In this document: positions 45,560 through 56,546 of the stretch, in pieces
Position numbering within the stretch: the stretch's first letter is position 1
Layout: every line of letters begins with the position of its first letter
NCBI GenBank assembly: GCA_023052935.1
Contig: JAJSOM010000051.1
Span: forward strand, 144,232 to 208,231
Direction: 5' to 3'
DNA: 64,000 nt
From: Piezodorus guildinii
Lineage: Eukaryota > Arthropoda > Insecta > Hemiptera > Pentatomidae
The notes under the pieces: generated by a model
What the model saw: the letters and a program-made list of their open reading frames with translations, nothing else
Databases searched by the model: none
Told to the model about the DNA's origin: nothing
Translations under genes and position numbers: made by a program

Positions 45560-47490
45560 ACACAACTTGACTGGTGAGGATCAATATGATGGAAATATTG
45601 ATGAGCAGTAGAATACTATCAAAAATGCCATAAGGTTGACTGCAGAAGATACTATAGGATTAAAACCAAAATCAGTTAGATCACAATGGTTTGACAATGA
45701 GTGTCAACTGATGACAAATAACAAAAATATGACCTACAAAAAAAATTATACAAAGATGCAATAGACTCACTAATGCTGCCCACAAGAAGGCAAGAAAAGG
45801 GGAGAAAAAGGTTAATGAAAGGAAGAAAAGGGTGTGGCAGGAAAACCAGATGAGAGATATTGAGATCCTCAAGAACATTAATGAAATCTGAATGTTCTTC
45901 TGTAAAGGAAATGGAGAAAAATAAAAAATGAAGACTGAACCCTAATAACCCAAAGAGAAGAGATTCTTAAGAGATAGGTAAGGCATTTGAAAAATGCATT
46001 GAGCACAACAGAGTCTATATCTGAACATGCCGAGATGGATCCTGTTGGAGATGCAGAATCACCCGATGAAGATGAGCTTATGACAATTGAAGATGTTATT
46101 AACAAGCTGAAGAATAATAAATCATCTGGAATGGACAATCTCCAGGCTGAGATTTTTAGATATAGTGGAGAAGGATTCAGAAAAGTGCTGCATGTCCTTA
46201 TCCTTGATGTTTGGAAGGAGGAGCAGATGCCTCTGGAATGGAGTAATGCAGTCATCTGTCCAATCCATAAAAAGGGAGACAGGACTGAGAGTGAGAACTA
46301 CCGAGGAATTACGCTGCTCTCTAGCGTTTATAAAGTCCTATCGAACATTATCTACGCCAGACTTATCACACATGCAGAGAGAGAACTAGGTATGTACTAA
46401 GCAGGCTTCAGGAAGGGTGGTTCTACATTGGACCAGATTTTTTTCATTAAGGCATATTCTGGAGAAGTGCAAAGAGCATAAATTCATCACTAATCACCTC
46501 TTTGTAGACTTCAAAGCAGCCTATGATAATGAGGACCATAATGAACTGTATCAAGCCATGAGAGAAATTATGCGTACCTATGAAGCTCATGCGTCTTGTA
46601 CAAATTACTATGAAAGGATCCATGTGTGCTGTGAAAATTGAATCTGACCTCTCAGAAGAGTTCAGCATAGACAAAGGAGTAAGGCAAGGTGATGCCCATG
46701 CCTGCCTACTCTTCAAACTTGCAGAAGAAAAATCAGTAAGAAACTCCAGAATCCAGGTTGGTGGAACAATATTTAACAAATTGGTCCAAATCCTCGGCTA
46801 TGCAGATGACCTTGACATCATAGCAAGATTGGAATAAGAACTCAAGAAAGCATTCCTTGCATTAGAGGCTGCAGCCAAGAAACTTGGGCTTAGGGTCAAT
46901 GCAGGAAAAGTACATGCGGATAGGAGGGAAAGAAGAAAGAAAAGAATACCTCAAAGTTAGCCAGTGCTAGTTCAAATGCGTTGACAGCTTCGTCTATTTG
47001 GACAAAATGGTGTTTTGCAGAAAATCCGAAAGAAAACTAATGCTGCTAATAGGTGCTACTTCAGTCTAAGGAAGCAGTTTGGCACCAAATTCATCTCAAA
47101 GAAAACAAAAATAATTCTTTATAAATCTTTAAAAGCTGATGAGAAAAGGCTTCAGATATTCGAGAGGACGATCCTAATAAAGATCTATGGGCCCATAAAA
47201 GTAAATTTATCATGGAGAAGACGTAGTAACCAAGAAATTTACAAGTTTGGTTGCCAAGGTTGGTAGACTGAGATGGGAAGGCCATGTAGCAAGAATGGAG
47301 GATATGTCGATCCCCAAGAAGAACCTCTCCGAAGACATTAATGGCGGAAGAAGAGTGGGGAGGCCTAATCTGAGGTGGATGGGTGCTGTCACAGAAGATG
47401 TTAGGACCTTACTCGGCGTTAGGGACTGGAGAAATGCTGCACGAGATAGAGCCAAATGGCAGAGGCCACAGGAGTTCAACACCCCTTCTC
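45560..47490 (+). mobile_element. RTE-like LINE, nearly full RT but broken
   Basis: Frames in order: LTNAAHKKARKGEKKVNERK (45,760), IEDVINKLKNNKSSGMDNLQ, AVICPIHKKGDRTESENYRG and ITLLSSVYKVLSNIIYARL (46,100-46,370), LFVDFKAAYDNEDHNELYQA, FSIDKGVRQGDAHACLLFK, QILGYADDLDIIARL (46,790), GRLRWEGHVARMEDMSIPKK and RVGRPNLRWMGAVTEDV (47,260-47,400). At least four shifts or stops separate them. The endonuclease is missing. Confidence 0.8.
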
Positions 47491-47665
47491 AAAAATTTTC
47501 CTTTAATTCCTCAGTATCACTTTCTAATCTAGTTGTTACTTTTGTTGAAATTCTCAATAAACTTAAATATTTAAATATAAATAAAGGTCCTAGAGCAGAG
47601 CTTATACCTCACTTTCTGTTACGATATTGCTGCAATGAAACTTCTTTAGATAAATCTTTTGGAAA
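47491..47665 (+). mobile_element. Second LINE fragment (RT start)
   Basis: Continues in frame: VEILNKLKYLNINKGPRAEL followed by IPHFLLRYCCNETSLDKSF, the KGPGPDxIPxxLL-type RT start of a jockey/CR1-like LINE. It joins the copy C duplication directly. Confidence 0.55.
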
Positions 47666-48095
47666 AAGGAATATTTTAACGAACGGGAACCGAATTATAT
47701 CATAATCCCGTATCATGCACAATAAAATTTTGTATTGGCACAAAATTTTAATAAGATTGAAAAAAAGAAAGAATAATCACATTATATAAAATAATTCATG
47801 AAAAATTAGTTAGCAACAAAAAATTAATTGAGCTTGTCCATTTCAATATAATGTAATTAGTATATGTCAATTTTATAATTTACTTCACACAATCTCTAAC
47901 TAAAAAACCATGTATTCTTTGCTAAGAAAAAATAAAATTAATATTGAGACTTGCCCAAACATAGTTTATGAAATGTTTAGTGTATATATGACGGAACCTC
48001 TTAGAGCCTTCAACCTAATATATGTTTTGATATATCTCATACATATACACACAGAGTTATTATGTATAGAATATATTTATTATGTAGCCACTAAC

Positions 48096-48156
48096 CTGTG
48101 ATATAGAAATCTTCACCAACATGAAAAAAACCTACAGGGGTAGCGACAAGAGCCAT
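48096..48156 (-). pseudogene. Microexon family copy C, orphan first exon
   Basis: Sixty-one nucleotides encode MALVATPVGFFHVGED and six more residues, with the same phase-1 donor (GTTAGTGG) as exon 1 of A and B. The duplicated block extends left into about 430 bp of intron 1, matching 39,690-40,245 of gene B. It stops near 47,665, where LINE sequence begins. I find no microexon or terminal exon belonging to it before gene B. Upstream, the conserved 5'-UTR block is present to about 48,210, but the TATA region is replaced by a TIR-element fragment. Probably a truncated duplicate. Confidence 0.6.
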
Positions 48157-48239
48157 AGTGATAGAGCTGACACAGTAGATCCAGAACTGAAGGGTCCTCA
48201 GGGTGTCTGGAGGAAAGGAGACCTGTCAAACTATTTAAT

Positions 48240-48580
48240 CAGAATTAAACCTACATCATATCAAAGCCCCTTAAAAAAATTGTTATAGTCATTTTTGAGT
48301 CTATCGTGAAAAGCATGGTATAAAGTTATAAAATTGGTAAGCCGATTTTGATGAAAATGTAATGTCTAGGGGAGTATAGTTGTCTCAAATATGGATTTTC
48401 AGTACCTGAATTTCCGTACACCTTTTTGTTTTCGTGTGGGACTCACCAGACAGATCTTTTTGCGGAACTTGGTTATTTAGACTCAGGGGTCCTAAAACGT
48501 GTATTTCAGAAGAACACTGGAATTCAAAAATGTTCACGATTGAAATACTTTCCTTTACTATATAGGTAAGTGAAAGTAAA
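48240..48580. mobile_element. TIR element family T1, fragment
   Basis: AACCTACATCATATCAAAGCCC, AAATGTAATGTCTAGGGGAG and GATTGAAATACTTTCCTTTACTATATAGG, same orientation as 43,290-44,480. Confidence 0.5.
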
Positions 48581-49841
48581 AATGGGAGCATTGCATTTTA
48601 TGTCAAATTTTCTAAAATGGATATGGTAACTATTGGAAATCATTTTCAAAAAATGCTTTTGAGCATAAATGATGTTAATAAAATTATAATAATTATATTT
48701 ATTTATAAATTTAAACTAAGTTATTGTCTATTCTTTAATAATACCAGCTTATTTTATTCAAACATTGCTATTAAATAATATAATTCATATATTTATCAGT
48801 GAATTATAAAATTAATCCTGTTAATTTTAACTAATTAATTTGACTATGTAGAGTCAGTAAAAGTGAAATTTTTGAGGAAATATTGTATTTGTGGGTTTAT
48901 GAAGAATAATATAATGAAAACGATATATCTTTTATGCTCTTATATTTAAACCTAAAACTACTACATACAATTATGATACAATATTTACAATTACAATAAT
49001 ATAATACATATATACAATAATATAATTACATATTTACAATTACAATTATATAATTTAATATCCACAATTACAAAATTTATGATTATATAATTACATATTT
49101 ACAATAATATATTACAATAAAACTATTCGATACAGTTTTAATAATATTTAATTTGTTATACACAGCCTTATGAAGCCTACTTTATTATCAACAGCTACAT
49201 GTGCTACATCAATGCCACCATTTCATGAATTAAATAAGGTTCCGGACATTTGTTTTGTCAATAGTTTTTTATATATATATATATATATATACATCATAAT
49301 TAAAATATAAAACAATATCCTGGAGATGAGAATCCAAGAAATGTTGGCATAGATATTGATAATAAAGTTACTTAAAGCAATAAATAACATATTGAATACA
49401 AAATGAAACATATTCCGAAAAAATATATACATTATTTACATAACATAATTTTTAAAAATTAAGACAATCTTATAAACTAGTAAGAATAAAAAATATATGA
49501 ACAAAAATATTATGTAATCTTAAGCTATATTGTCAAAGGTATTTATGTACATATATACATCGTAAATTAGCTATATATATAATTTAAAAATAAAAGAGGA
49601 TCCTATATTCTAATAAAAATAGAAGAAGACTAGAAGAAAATAATTATCAAGCTATATTCTATTAATACCATATGGCAACAACAATAAAACTATAATACAC
49701 GAACATTAATAATGCCAAACATGTTAATGTCAATATTTAAAGCACTTAAACCACTTGAAAGAAATATTTTCTATGGATAGTTTGTATATACATATTTACA
49801 CCACAATTAAAATATTTTGCAAAAAAAAAAAAATTATATAT
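48581..49841. other. 3' flank of copy E, left of the Ty3/gypsy insertion
   Basis: No gene. Shares blocks with 12,290-13,850 and 7,400-7,620: AAAATGGATATGGTAACTATTGG, GTGGGTTTATGAAGAATAA, repeated ATTTACAATTACAATTATATAA and GAAATGTTGGCAT. Confidence 0.5.
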
Positions 49842-50525
49842 TATAATATGCTTATTTTTAAAAAACAAATATTTCTTAAGGAAACAATTAATTTACACAA
49901 TATTTAATAATCTAAACTTTATTTTCTCAGGTCTGGGTTCATAACAATCAGGCACAATTTTTATAATTAACTTATAATTATAACTTACAAAATAAATAAG
50001 TAATGAACAGGCTAACAATGTTGATATTAAATTCTATTCTTCTGACAGCAGCTCTAACTCCTGGAGGTTCTCACACTTTAACAGTCAAAACAGATATCCT
50101 TTTCTCTCTACCTGGTTCCTCTGGGGTTTCTCCGGGGTTTTCCTTTTCCCTCTTCACCTCTAGCCAACAAAATTAAGTTTCTTCTTTAACAAATGTTTTA
50201 TTTTTGATTCTGGATCTTCTTTTTAAATAATTGATTCTTCTATTATAGTGGATATTAAAAACTGGCTTGTGGAATATGTGAATTTCATTAATTAAGACTA
50301 GAAGATAGATCTGGCAGTGGTTTTGGTTAGTATCCAAAATGGAGTCTACATATTTGTAATAAGCTTCCAAAATAGTGACCATAAACATACAATTAAAGCT
50401 GTCAATACCTAAACATGATTGTTAGCCTGCATAACACAATATTAATTATAAGATTGTTAGCCTGTCAAAATAAAATAAAAATAATTCTAACAATAAAAAA
50501 TTCCTTCTATAGTGGGTATATTACA
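49842..50525 (-). repeat. 3' LTR of Ty3/gypsy element (684 bp)
   Basis: Same length as the 5' LTR. Its minus-strand start TGTAATATACCC directly follows a polypurine tract. Its other end abuts an A/T run of the host repeat. Confidence 0.95.
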
Positions 50526-50540
50526 TTTCTCCCCACTCCT
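50526..50540 (-). promoter_or_regulatory. Polypurine tract
   Basis: AGGAGTGGGGAGAAA on the minus strand immediately precedes the 3' LTR, the normal plus-strand priming site. Confidence 0.8.
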
Positions 50541-50552
50541 AAGTAAAAAAAA

Positions 50553-50583
<31 letters not shown>

Positions 50584-51040
50584 TTTTTTTTGTTTTCAAT
50601 TTCATTCAAACTTAAGGAGTCACAATTCTAAAATACTTTTTAACACATTTAACATAAATAATTAATATACAATATTTGTACATTTATTTTATATCTAAAA
50701 TTAAATTCATATTACATATATTATAAAAATATAAATCCTAAAGCTATTTACATAGAAACAATTACTCCAACACTATATACAATTAACAGCATTTTACTAG
50801 TTAAACCTAAAACATAAACTATATACATAAATGTATAACATTGTTGTATTTAAATTCTTAACAATTACATCAAGGTCCATAAAAATATTAATCTAGAAGG
50901 AAATTATCAACAATCTATAAACTAACTTTTGTGTAGACCCCAATGATATATGGTTATGTAATGTTTTAGAAAGAATAGAGAGCAAAATTTAAAAAAAACA
51001 AAACATGGAATATTAATATAAACAATCAATCCACACGAAT

Positions 51041-54000
51041 TTATTCATGGTAAGGCTTAAGAAGGCTGGTGTGAAAAAGACCCCTTTTATTTCCATTTGG
51101 ACCAGCTATTAAAAACGAGTGTTTACCTAATTTATTTACAACTTCATAGGGCCCTTCAAAAAGGGGTAGGAGCTTGGCATTTACAACTCCTGGTATGGGT
51201 ACCCTCAATGCCTTTAGCAGTACCTTATCTCCAACTTTAAAATAGGTAAATTTTTTGTTTTGATTGTATTTCAACTTATTTTTCTCCCCAAACTTTTGGA
51301 TTTTATTTTTGATCAATTCCTGTATCTGGTCAGCGTTTAAATTTAAAACCCCTGGTTCATCCCCGATGTATGAATTCCAAAAACGTAGTGGCTTTATCCC
51401 AAACATACCCTGTATAGGTGTTACACCAGTGGTGGTATGGTATGTAGTGTTCATAGTTTGCTCTATCTGGAATAATTTATTACTCCATTTGTTTTGTTTT
51501 CCGTCAAGCAGGAGTCGTAAATATTGCAACACATCCCTATTAGTTCTTTCTGAGATATTACCGATGGGATGTCTAATGGAACTTAAAATGCGGGTAATAT
51601 TCAAACTAAACAGGAAATACTTCCACCTCTCAGTGGTAAAGCAGGTAGCATTATCACTTAAACATTTTGTGGGAGTACCAACTTCTTCAATATATTCAAT
51701 CATAGATTTCCTAGCACCGAAAAAATTAGCTTTTCTGGTAGGATATAATTTAACAAATTTGGTGAAGTTATCAATAACCACAAAAATATATTTATTACCA
51801 TTTGAGCTAACGAATGGACCCAAATAATCTATTGATACTAAATCTAATTTTCCCCCCACTTGAATGCTTTGGTATGGAGCAACAGAGTAGGGACCAATTT
51901 TATTGAACTGGCAAACTTTGCATGATTTTAGAACATTTGCAATTAATTTTCTCACTTTGTGACTATTAAACCTTTCTCTAATTATTGATAAACATTTATT
52001 AACTCCCGAATGAGAAAATTTCTCATGTACTAATCTAATCAATTCATTCATCCATTTTTTATTTAAATAAATTAAGAATCTATCCCCTAGATGTTTGCAA
52101 ATAAAACCATCTAAAATTCTAAAATTGTTTGGTTCATTTTCCATTTTATTAATCAGCTCAGGATCGTTCTTTTGATTTTTAATTAAATCTTGAAAAAATG
52201 TTGTCTCATTTAGAGCGTTGACTTGAAAATCAGTACCTTTCTGTTCTGGTTCATCAACTGGGTGTCTACTTAGAAAATCAGCTATTTTATTTTGAACTCC
52301 CGGTATATGTTCATAAGTAATGTTTAAAGGACCCAAATAGTTAATCCAACGGATTAAACGACCAGGTGGATTCTTACAAGTATGCAAAAAAGTGATGGCT
52401 TTGTTATCAGTTCTAACTGTAATTTGATATCCAGCGATGATGTTATAAAATTTTTGAATGCAATGAATAACTCCTAATAGTTCTTTTTCAGTAGAATGGT
52501 AGTTTAACTCGGCCCCTTTAAAGGTTCTGCTACAAAAAGATATAATTTTCCTATAACCCTGTTCATCTAATTGGTACAAAACACCCCCAGAAGCAAAATC
52601 TGAACTGTCTGTATCCACATAAAACATTTTTCTGAAATCAGGGTATTGTAAAGTGATATCATGTATCATAGTGTCTTTTATGTTTTCAAAAGCCTGTTGG
52701 TGTTCATCTTTCCATTTGAAATTGGATTTAATTGAAGTTAATTTATACAAGGATTTTGTGATATCTGCATACCCTGGGCAGAATTTGTTATAAAAATTTA
52801 TTAATCCTAAAAAACTTTGTAATTCTTTAACATTGCTAGGGACCTTAAAAGATTTAATGTCTTCAACCTTGCTAGGATCCTTCTCTATACCATTATCCGT
52901 CAAAACATAACCCAAAAACTTAACAGATTTTCTAAAAAAATTGCATTTATCCAAATTTAATGTCAACCCATTTTCCTGAAAAACACCAAATAAATCCTTT
53001 AAAGTGTTTAAAAATTCATCTATTGTTTCTCCGTGAATTAAGATATCATCTACATAAACTTTTATGTTATTAAATAAATAATTTGGTATAACCTTTTTTA
53101 AGGCTTTAATCATTGCACCTAGACTAACTGATAATCCAAAAGGAACGCGCTTATAATGGAAAGTCTCATTTAGAAACTGGAAACCTGTGTATGGCCGGCT
53201 AGATTCCTCTAGGCCCACTTGCCAAAAACTACTTTTAAGATCTAAAGTTGCAAGATATTTAGCATTGGCACACTGAAAAAGAATGTTATTGATACAAGGG
53301 GGAGAATCATAAAGAGGGACAAGGCGCTTATTTAAAAACCGTCCATCGAGGCAAACGCGGACCTTTGAATCTATCACATCGTCTGAATTAGGATCTGTGT
53401 TCTTCTTTTCAACCAAAATTATGGGATTAATATAAGGAGAATGAGATACTTCAATAATGTCATCTTTTATCATTTTTTCAATTTCTATTTTAGCCAATTC
53501 AATTAATTTAGGGTTTAATTTGTACTGAAATTGTTTGTATGGTCTACTATCAGTGACTTCTAGAATGTGTTGATAATTTTTAATAAGACCTGGTTTATCT
53601 TGAAAAATAACTTTGTTATCCCATAAAATATTCTTAAAATCAGTTAATTGTTCGTATGTTAATAAATGTTTTGATTCCTCACATATTTTACAAATGTTAT
53701 TCTTTATTTTTTCATCATCATTAACATTGAAATCCCTTGTTACAGAATTAATGTTAACATTATTATTAGAACTGAAATATTGGGGATGTTTTATATAGCC
53801 TTTCATTGGGTTATTATCTTTACTTTCCAAAATGGAATATTTTAATGGTTTATCCACAAAATTGATAAAGTTAATAACTGATATGTGACCATCCGCATTT
53901 TTTAAACTGATAAAATTACTTTCAAAATTCAGTACAGCTGAGTAGCTAATAAGAAAATCTACACCTATAATACATTCCTGGGCAATATCATGAGCTATGA

Positions 54001-54346
54001 GGAAATTTGCATCATAATAATATTCCCCAATTTTAATTGGTACAAAAATTTGTTTATTTATGCAAGCACTCTTTTTACCTGTTACGGAGATAATATTAGT
54101 CTTACTAATGGGTAAGGTTTTGAATTTAACACAAGCTTTAAATTTATCAAAAAATGATTTTTTTAAAATTGAAACTTCAGCTCCACAATCAATGAGTAAA
54201 CTAACACTTAAATTTCCAAAATTAGCTGTTATTTGTGGAGATGGAAACCGAATTTTTCTAAAGGGTTGGTTTTCTTCAAGGAATATATTTTCTTCGAATA
54301 GGTTGTTTAACAAATAATTCTCACAAGTAAAAAGAGCATTTTCATT
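51041..54346 (-). CDS. pol: Ty3/gypsy Pol polyprotein (PR-RT-RNaseH-IN)
   Basis: Open from directly after the gag TGA, in the same frame, to TAA-type stop at 51041, about 1,100 codons. Domains in order: aspartic protease with LLIDCGAEVSIL and the IIGVDFL flap partner; reverse transcriptase with TLDLKSSFWQVGL and VYVDDILIHG; RNase H with FYVDTDSSDFASGG, STEKELLGV and VRTDNKAITF; integrase with an HHCC finger (HEKFSHSG ... CKVCQFNK), catalytic D (SIDYLGPF), D (SDNATCF) and E (SERTNRD); a GPY/F-type C-terminus (FEGPYEVVNKLG). No chromodomain seen. The protease motif is DCG rather than DTG/DSG. No ATG precedes the protease, so Pol would need stop readthrough. Confidence 0.92.
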   Translation of the reverse strand, partial: NENALFTCENYLLNNLFEENIFLEENQPFRKIRFPSPQITANFGNLSVSLLIDCGAEVSILKKSFFDKFKACVKFKTLPISKTNIISVTGKKSACINKQIFVPIKIGEYYYDANFLIAHDIAQECIIGVDFLISYSAVLNFESNFISLKNADGHISVINFINFVDKPLKYSILESKDNNPMKGYIKHPQYFSSNNNVNINSVTRDFNVNDDEKIKNNICKICEESKHLLTYEQLTDFKNILWDNKVIFQDKPGLIKNYQHILEVTDSRPYKQFQYKLNPKLIELAKIEIEKMIKDDIIEVSHSPYINPIILVEKKNTDPNSDDVIDSKVRVCLDGRFLNKRLVPLYDSPPCINNILFQCANAKYLATLDLKSSFWQVGLEESSRPYTGFQFLNETFHYKRVPFGLSVSLGAMIKALKKVIPNYLFNNIKVYVDDILIHGETIDEFLNTLKDLFGVFQENGLTLNLDKCNFFRKSVKFLGYVLTDNGIEKDPSKVEDIKSFKVPSNVKELQSFLGLINFYNKFCPGYADITKSLYKLTSIKSNFKWKDEHQQAFENIKDTMIHDITLQYPDFRKMFYVDTDSSDFASGGVLYQLDEQGYRKIISFCSRTFKGAELNYHSTEKELLGVIHCIQKFYNIIAGYQITVRTDNKAITFLHTCKNPPGRLIRWINYLGPLNITYEHIPGVQNKIADFLSRHPVDEPEQKGTDFQVNALNETTFFQDLIKNQKNDPELINKMENEPNNFRILDGFICKHLGDRFLIYLNKKWMNELIRLVHEKFSHSGVNKCLSIIRERFNSHKVRKLIANVLKSCKVCQFNKIGPYSVAPYQSIQVGGKLDLVSIDYLGPFVSSNGNKYIFVVIDNFTKFVKLYPTRKANFFGARKSMIEYIEEVGTPTKCLSDNATCFTTERWKYFLFSLNITRILSSIRHPIGNISERTNRDVLQYLRLLLDGKQNKWSNKLFQIEQTMNTTYHTTTGVTPIQGMFGIKPLRFWNSYIGDEPGVLNLNADQIQELIKNKIQKFGEKNKLKYNQNKKFTYFKVGDKVLLKALRVPIPGVVNAKLLPLFEGPYEVVNKLGKHSFLIAGPNGNKRGLFHTSLLKPYHE

Positions 54347-55759
54347 TCATGATTGGTTGTTGTTAGAATTTTGTGGTGGTGACCTTATGTCATTTGGAAC
54401 AAGGAGTGGTTCACCAAAAGTGGGCCCATTATTCAAGGACTGAATACATTCACTTCTAGGACTTTCTTGTACCATAGTGTTCCTTACAGCATATTCATTA
54501 CTTCTATTTATTTGACTATTCGAATTATTGTGGAACCTAGGGTTCCAACCTCGTCTTGAATCATAAGTCTGTCCACGAAAATTAGTATTGTAATTCCGTC
54601 CTCTATAGTAATTCCTATATTCTGTTCTACGAAAAATTTTTGGGGAATCACTACCTACAGGATTTTGATGTTTATCATTTCGTCCTATACTAGTTTGATC
54701 TTGATGATAAAAAAATTTTTCTTTTTTAGAATTTCTCAGATCATCAATAATATTTTGTTCTGGAACCATGTTCAAAACATTAAATAATTCTGAAATTGTA
54801 TCCACCCTTCTATTTATACAAATGTCATATATTTTCTCCCCAAAATGTCTTATAAATAGGCTACATAAGGTATTTTCATCTATTACATTGGCCGTAACCA
54901 TTCTTGTGGAATAGTGTGTAAGGTATTCGGCTGGGCTCATTTTAAAATCATTATTATATTTTCCATTTAAAATTCCTAATAAATATGCCTTATACGAATT
55001 TGATCCAAAATTTAAAATGAATTCTGTCTCATATTCCTCAAAGTTTTTAAATTTATTTTCATTTAATAAGTGCCAACAATATGCTGCTTCTGAGCAACAT
55101 GATTTTATTAAATTGTTTACTTCTTCCCAAGACATAAATGATTTAATTAGGGATTTTAATTTTGTGATAAATTGGTATGGGTCATCTTGAATATTGTCTC
55201 TAAATTTTAATTTATCAAGAAGTCGAGTATTTATTATTGCTCCATCAATGTTATGTTCATAAAGCCTAGTATTACGGGTCTCTACCAATTTTTCCTTCAA
55301 TTCCCTTACTACTTGATAGTGTTTAGATTCTAACAATTCTAATCGCTCTTTTGTTTTGTTATATTCAGAGCAAAAATTTTCAATTTTATTTGATAATTCA
55401 ATACTTTTATTGTCACATTGTTTAATTTTTTCAGACATCACCGAATTTTGTTCAACTGATTTTAAATTTATATTTTTTTCTACTGATTCTATTTTTGATT
55501 CGAGTTCTATTTTTAAATCAAAGAAAGCTCTTGAAAACTTTTCATTATAGTCCTCCAATTTTTTGTCCATTTTTGTGAACATAGTCATCATTTGTTTTAA
55601 TATTTCTGCATTAGATACATAATCCGAACTACTTTCTACTTGTAAACGACGGACAACCGTCTCTTCTTGATTGTCTTTTAAAACTACGTCCCTATCACAT
55701 TTCCCCAGAATGACATCCTTGGGGTCTACACTGTCAGACAGATTTATCTGGTTATCCAT
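54347..55759 (-). CDS. gag: Ty3/gypsy Gag (470 aa from first ATG)
   Basis: Structural capsid protein of the retroelement. The first ATG in frame is at 55759 (MDNQINLSD); the frame is open upstream to 55843 but without ATG. The N-terminal third is Lys/Glu-rich and likely coiled coil (around residues 60-165). A retrotransposon-gag-like capsid region follows, from DDPYQFITKLKSL through the FGEKIYDIC area. The C-terminus is basic, rich in R, N, Y and G (NYYRGRNYNTNFRG), and has no CCHC zinc knuckle. The frame ends NNNQS then TGA at 54347-54349. The frame is otherwise undamaged. Confidence 0.88.
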   Translation of the reverse strand: MDNQINLSDSVDPKDVILGKCDRDVVLKDNQEETVVRRLQVESSSDYVSNAEILKQMMTMFTKMDKKLEDYNEKFSRAFFDLKIELESKIESVEKNINLKSVEQNSVMSEKIKQCDNKSIELSNKIENFCSEYNKTKERLELLESKHYQVVRELKEKLVETRNTRLYEHNIDGAIINTRLLDKLKFRDNIQDDPYQFITKLKSLIKSFMSWEEVNNLIKSCCSEAAYCWHLLNENKFKNFEEYETEFILNFGSNSYKAYLLGILNGKYNNDFKMSPAEYLTHYSTRMVTANVIDENTLCSLFIRHFGEKIYDICINRRVDTISELFNVLNMVPEQNIIDDLRNSKKEKFFYHQDQTSIGRNDKHQNPVGSDSPKIFRRTEYRNYYRGRNYNTNFRGQTYDSRRGWNPRFHNNSNSQINRSNEYAVRNTMVQESPRSECIQSLNNGPTFGEPLLVPNDIRSPPQNSNNNQS

Positions 55760-55840
55760 ATTATTGTCTAAATAATAAAAACTTTTAAGTAAAGATTTGT
55801 GCTCTGATTGCTGTGTCTTAATTTTTAACAAATTAAGCCA

Positions 55841-55858
55841 CACCTAGTTGGGTGCCAA
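55841..55858 (-). promoter_or_regulatory. Primer-binding site of the Ty3/gypsy element
   Basis: Four nucleotides past the 5' LTR the minus strand reads TGGCACCCAACTAGG. This resembles the Lys-type retroelement PBS TGGCGCCCAAC with one mismatch in that core. The tRNA assignment is inferred. Confidence 0.6.
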
Positions 55859-55862
55859 ATTA

Positions 55863-56546
55863 TATAATATGCTTATTTTTAAAAAACAAATATTTCTTAA
55901 GGAAACAATTAATTTACACAATATTTAATAATCTAAACTTTATTTTCTCAGGTCTGGGTTCATAACAATCAGGCACAATTTTTATAATTAACTTATAATT
56001 ATAACTTACAAAATAAATAAGTAATGAACAGGCTAACAATGTTGATATTAAATTCTATTCTTCTGACAGCAGCTCTAACTCCTGGAGGTCCTCACACTTT
56101 AACAGTCAAAACAGATATCCTTTTCTCTCTACCTGGTTCCTCTGGGGTTTCTCCGGGGTTTTCCTTTTCCCTCTTCACCTCTAGCCAACAAAATTAAGTT
56201 TCTTCTTTAACAAATGTTTTATTTTTGATTCTGGATCTTCTTTTTAAATAATTGATTCTTCTATTATAGTGGATATTAAAAACTGGCTTGTGGAATATGT
56301 GAATTTCATTAATTAAGACTAGAAGATAGATCTGGCAGTGGTTTTGGTTAGTATCCAAAATGGAGTCTACATATTTGTAATAAGCTTCCAAAATAGTGAC
56401 CATAAACATACAATTAAAGCTGTCAATACCTAAACATGATTGTTAGCCTGCATAACACAATATTAATTATAAGATTGTTAGCCTGTCAAAATAAAATAAA
56501 AATAATTCTAACAATAAAAAATTCCTTCTATAGTGGGTATATTACA
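55863..56546 (-). repeat. 5' LTR of Ty3/gypsy element (684 bp)
   Basis: Matches the left copy along its full length with one difference (C here, T in the other, in CTGGAGGTCC). A GATTGTTAGCCTG string occurs twice inside. Short ORFs within it are not genes. Confidence 0.95.

Larger units (their letters stand above)
49842..56546 (-). mobile_element. Ty3/gypsy LTR retrotransposon, near intact
   Basis: A 6,705-bp element read on the minus strand: 5' LTR at 55863-56546, gag, pol, then 3' LTR at 49842-50525. LTRs begin TGTAATATACCC and end TATTATA. The flanks suggest a 4-bp ATAT duplication, which is weak in this AT-rich setting. The primer-binding site and a polypurine tract are in the expected places. 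Gag and Pol have no frameshift but are separated by one TGA. There is no env-like ORF. It interrupts the 3' flank of family copy E. The LTRs differ at one position seen by eye in 684, so the insertion is young. Confidence 0.93.

Noticed and set aside
45987..46400. 137-aa ORF as a host gene
   Set aside because: Clear LINE RT motifs (KNNKSSGMDNL, NYRGITLLS).
50173..50388. 71-aa ORF present twice (also 56194-56409)
   Set aside because: Lies inside the two LTRs; duplication reflects LTR identity, not a gene.
51264..51827. 187-aa plus-strand ORF
   Set aside because: Antisense shadow of the integrase part of pol; no independent motifs.
54060..54317. 85-aa plus-strand ORF
   Set aside because: Antisense to the protease region of pol.
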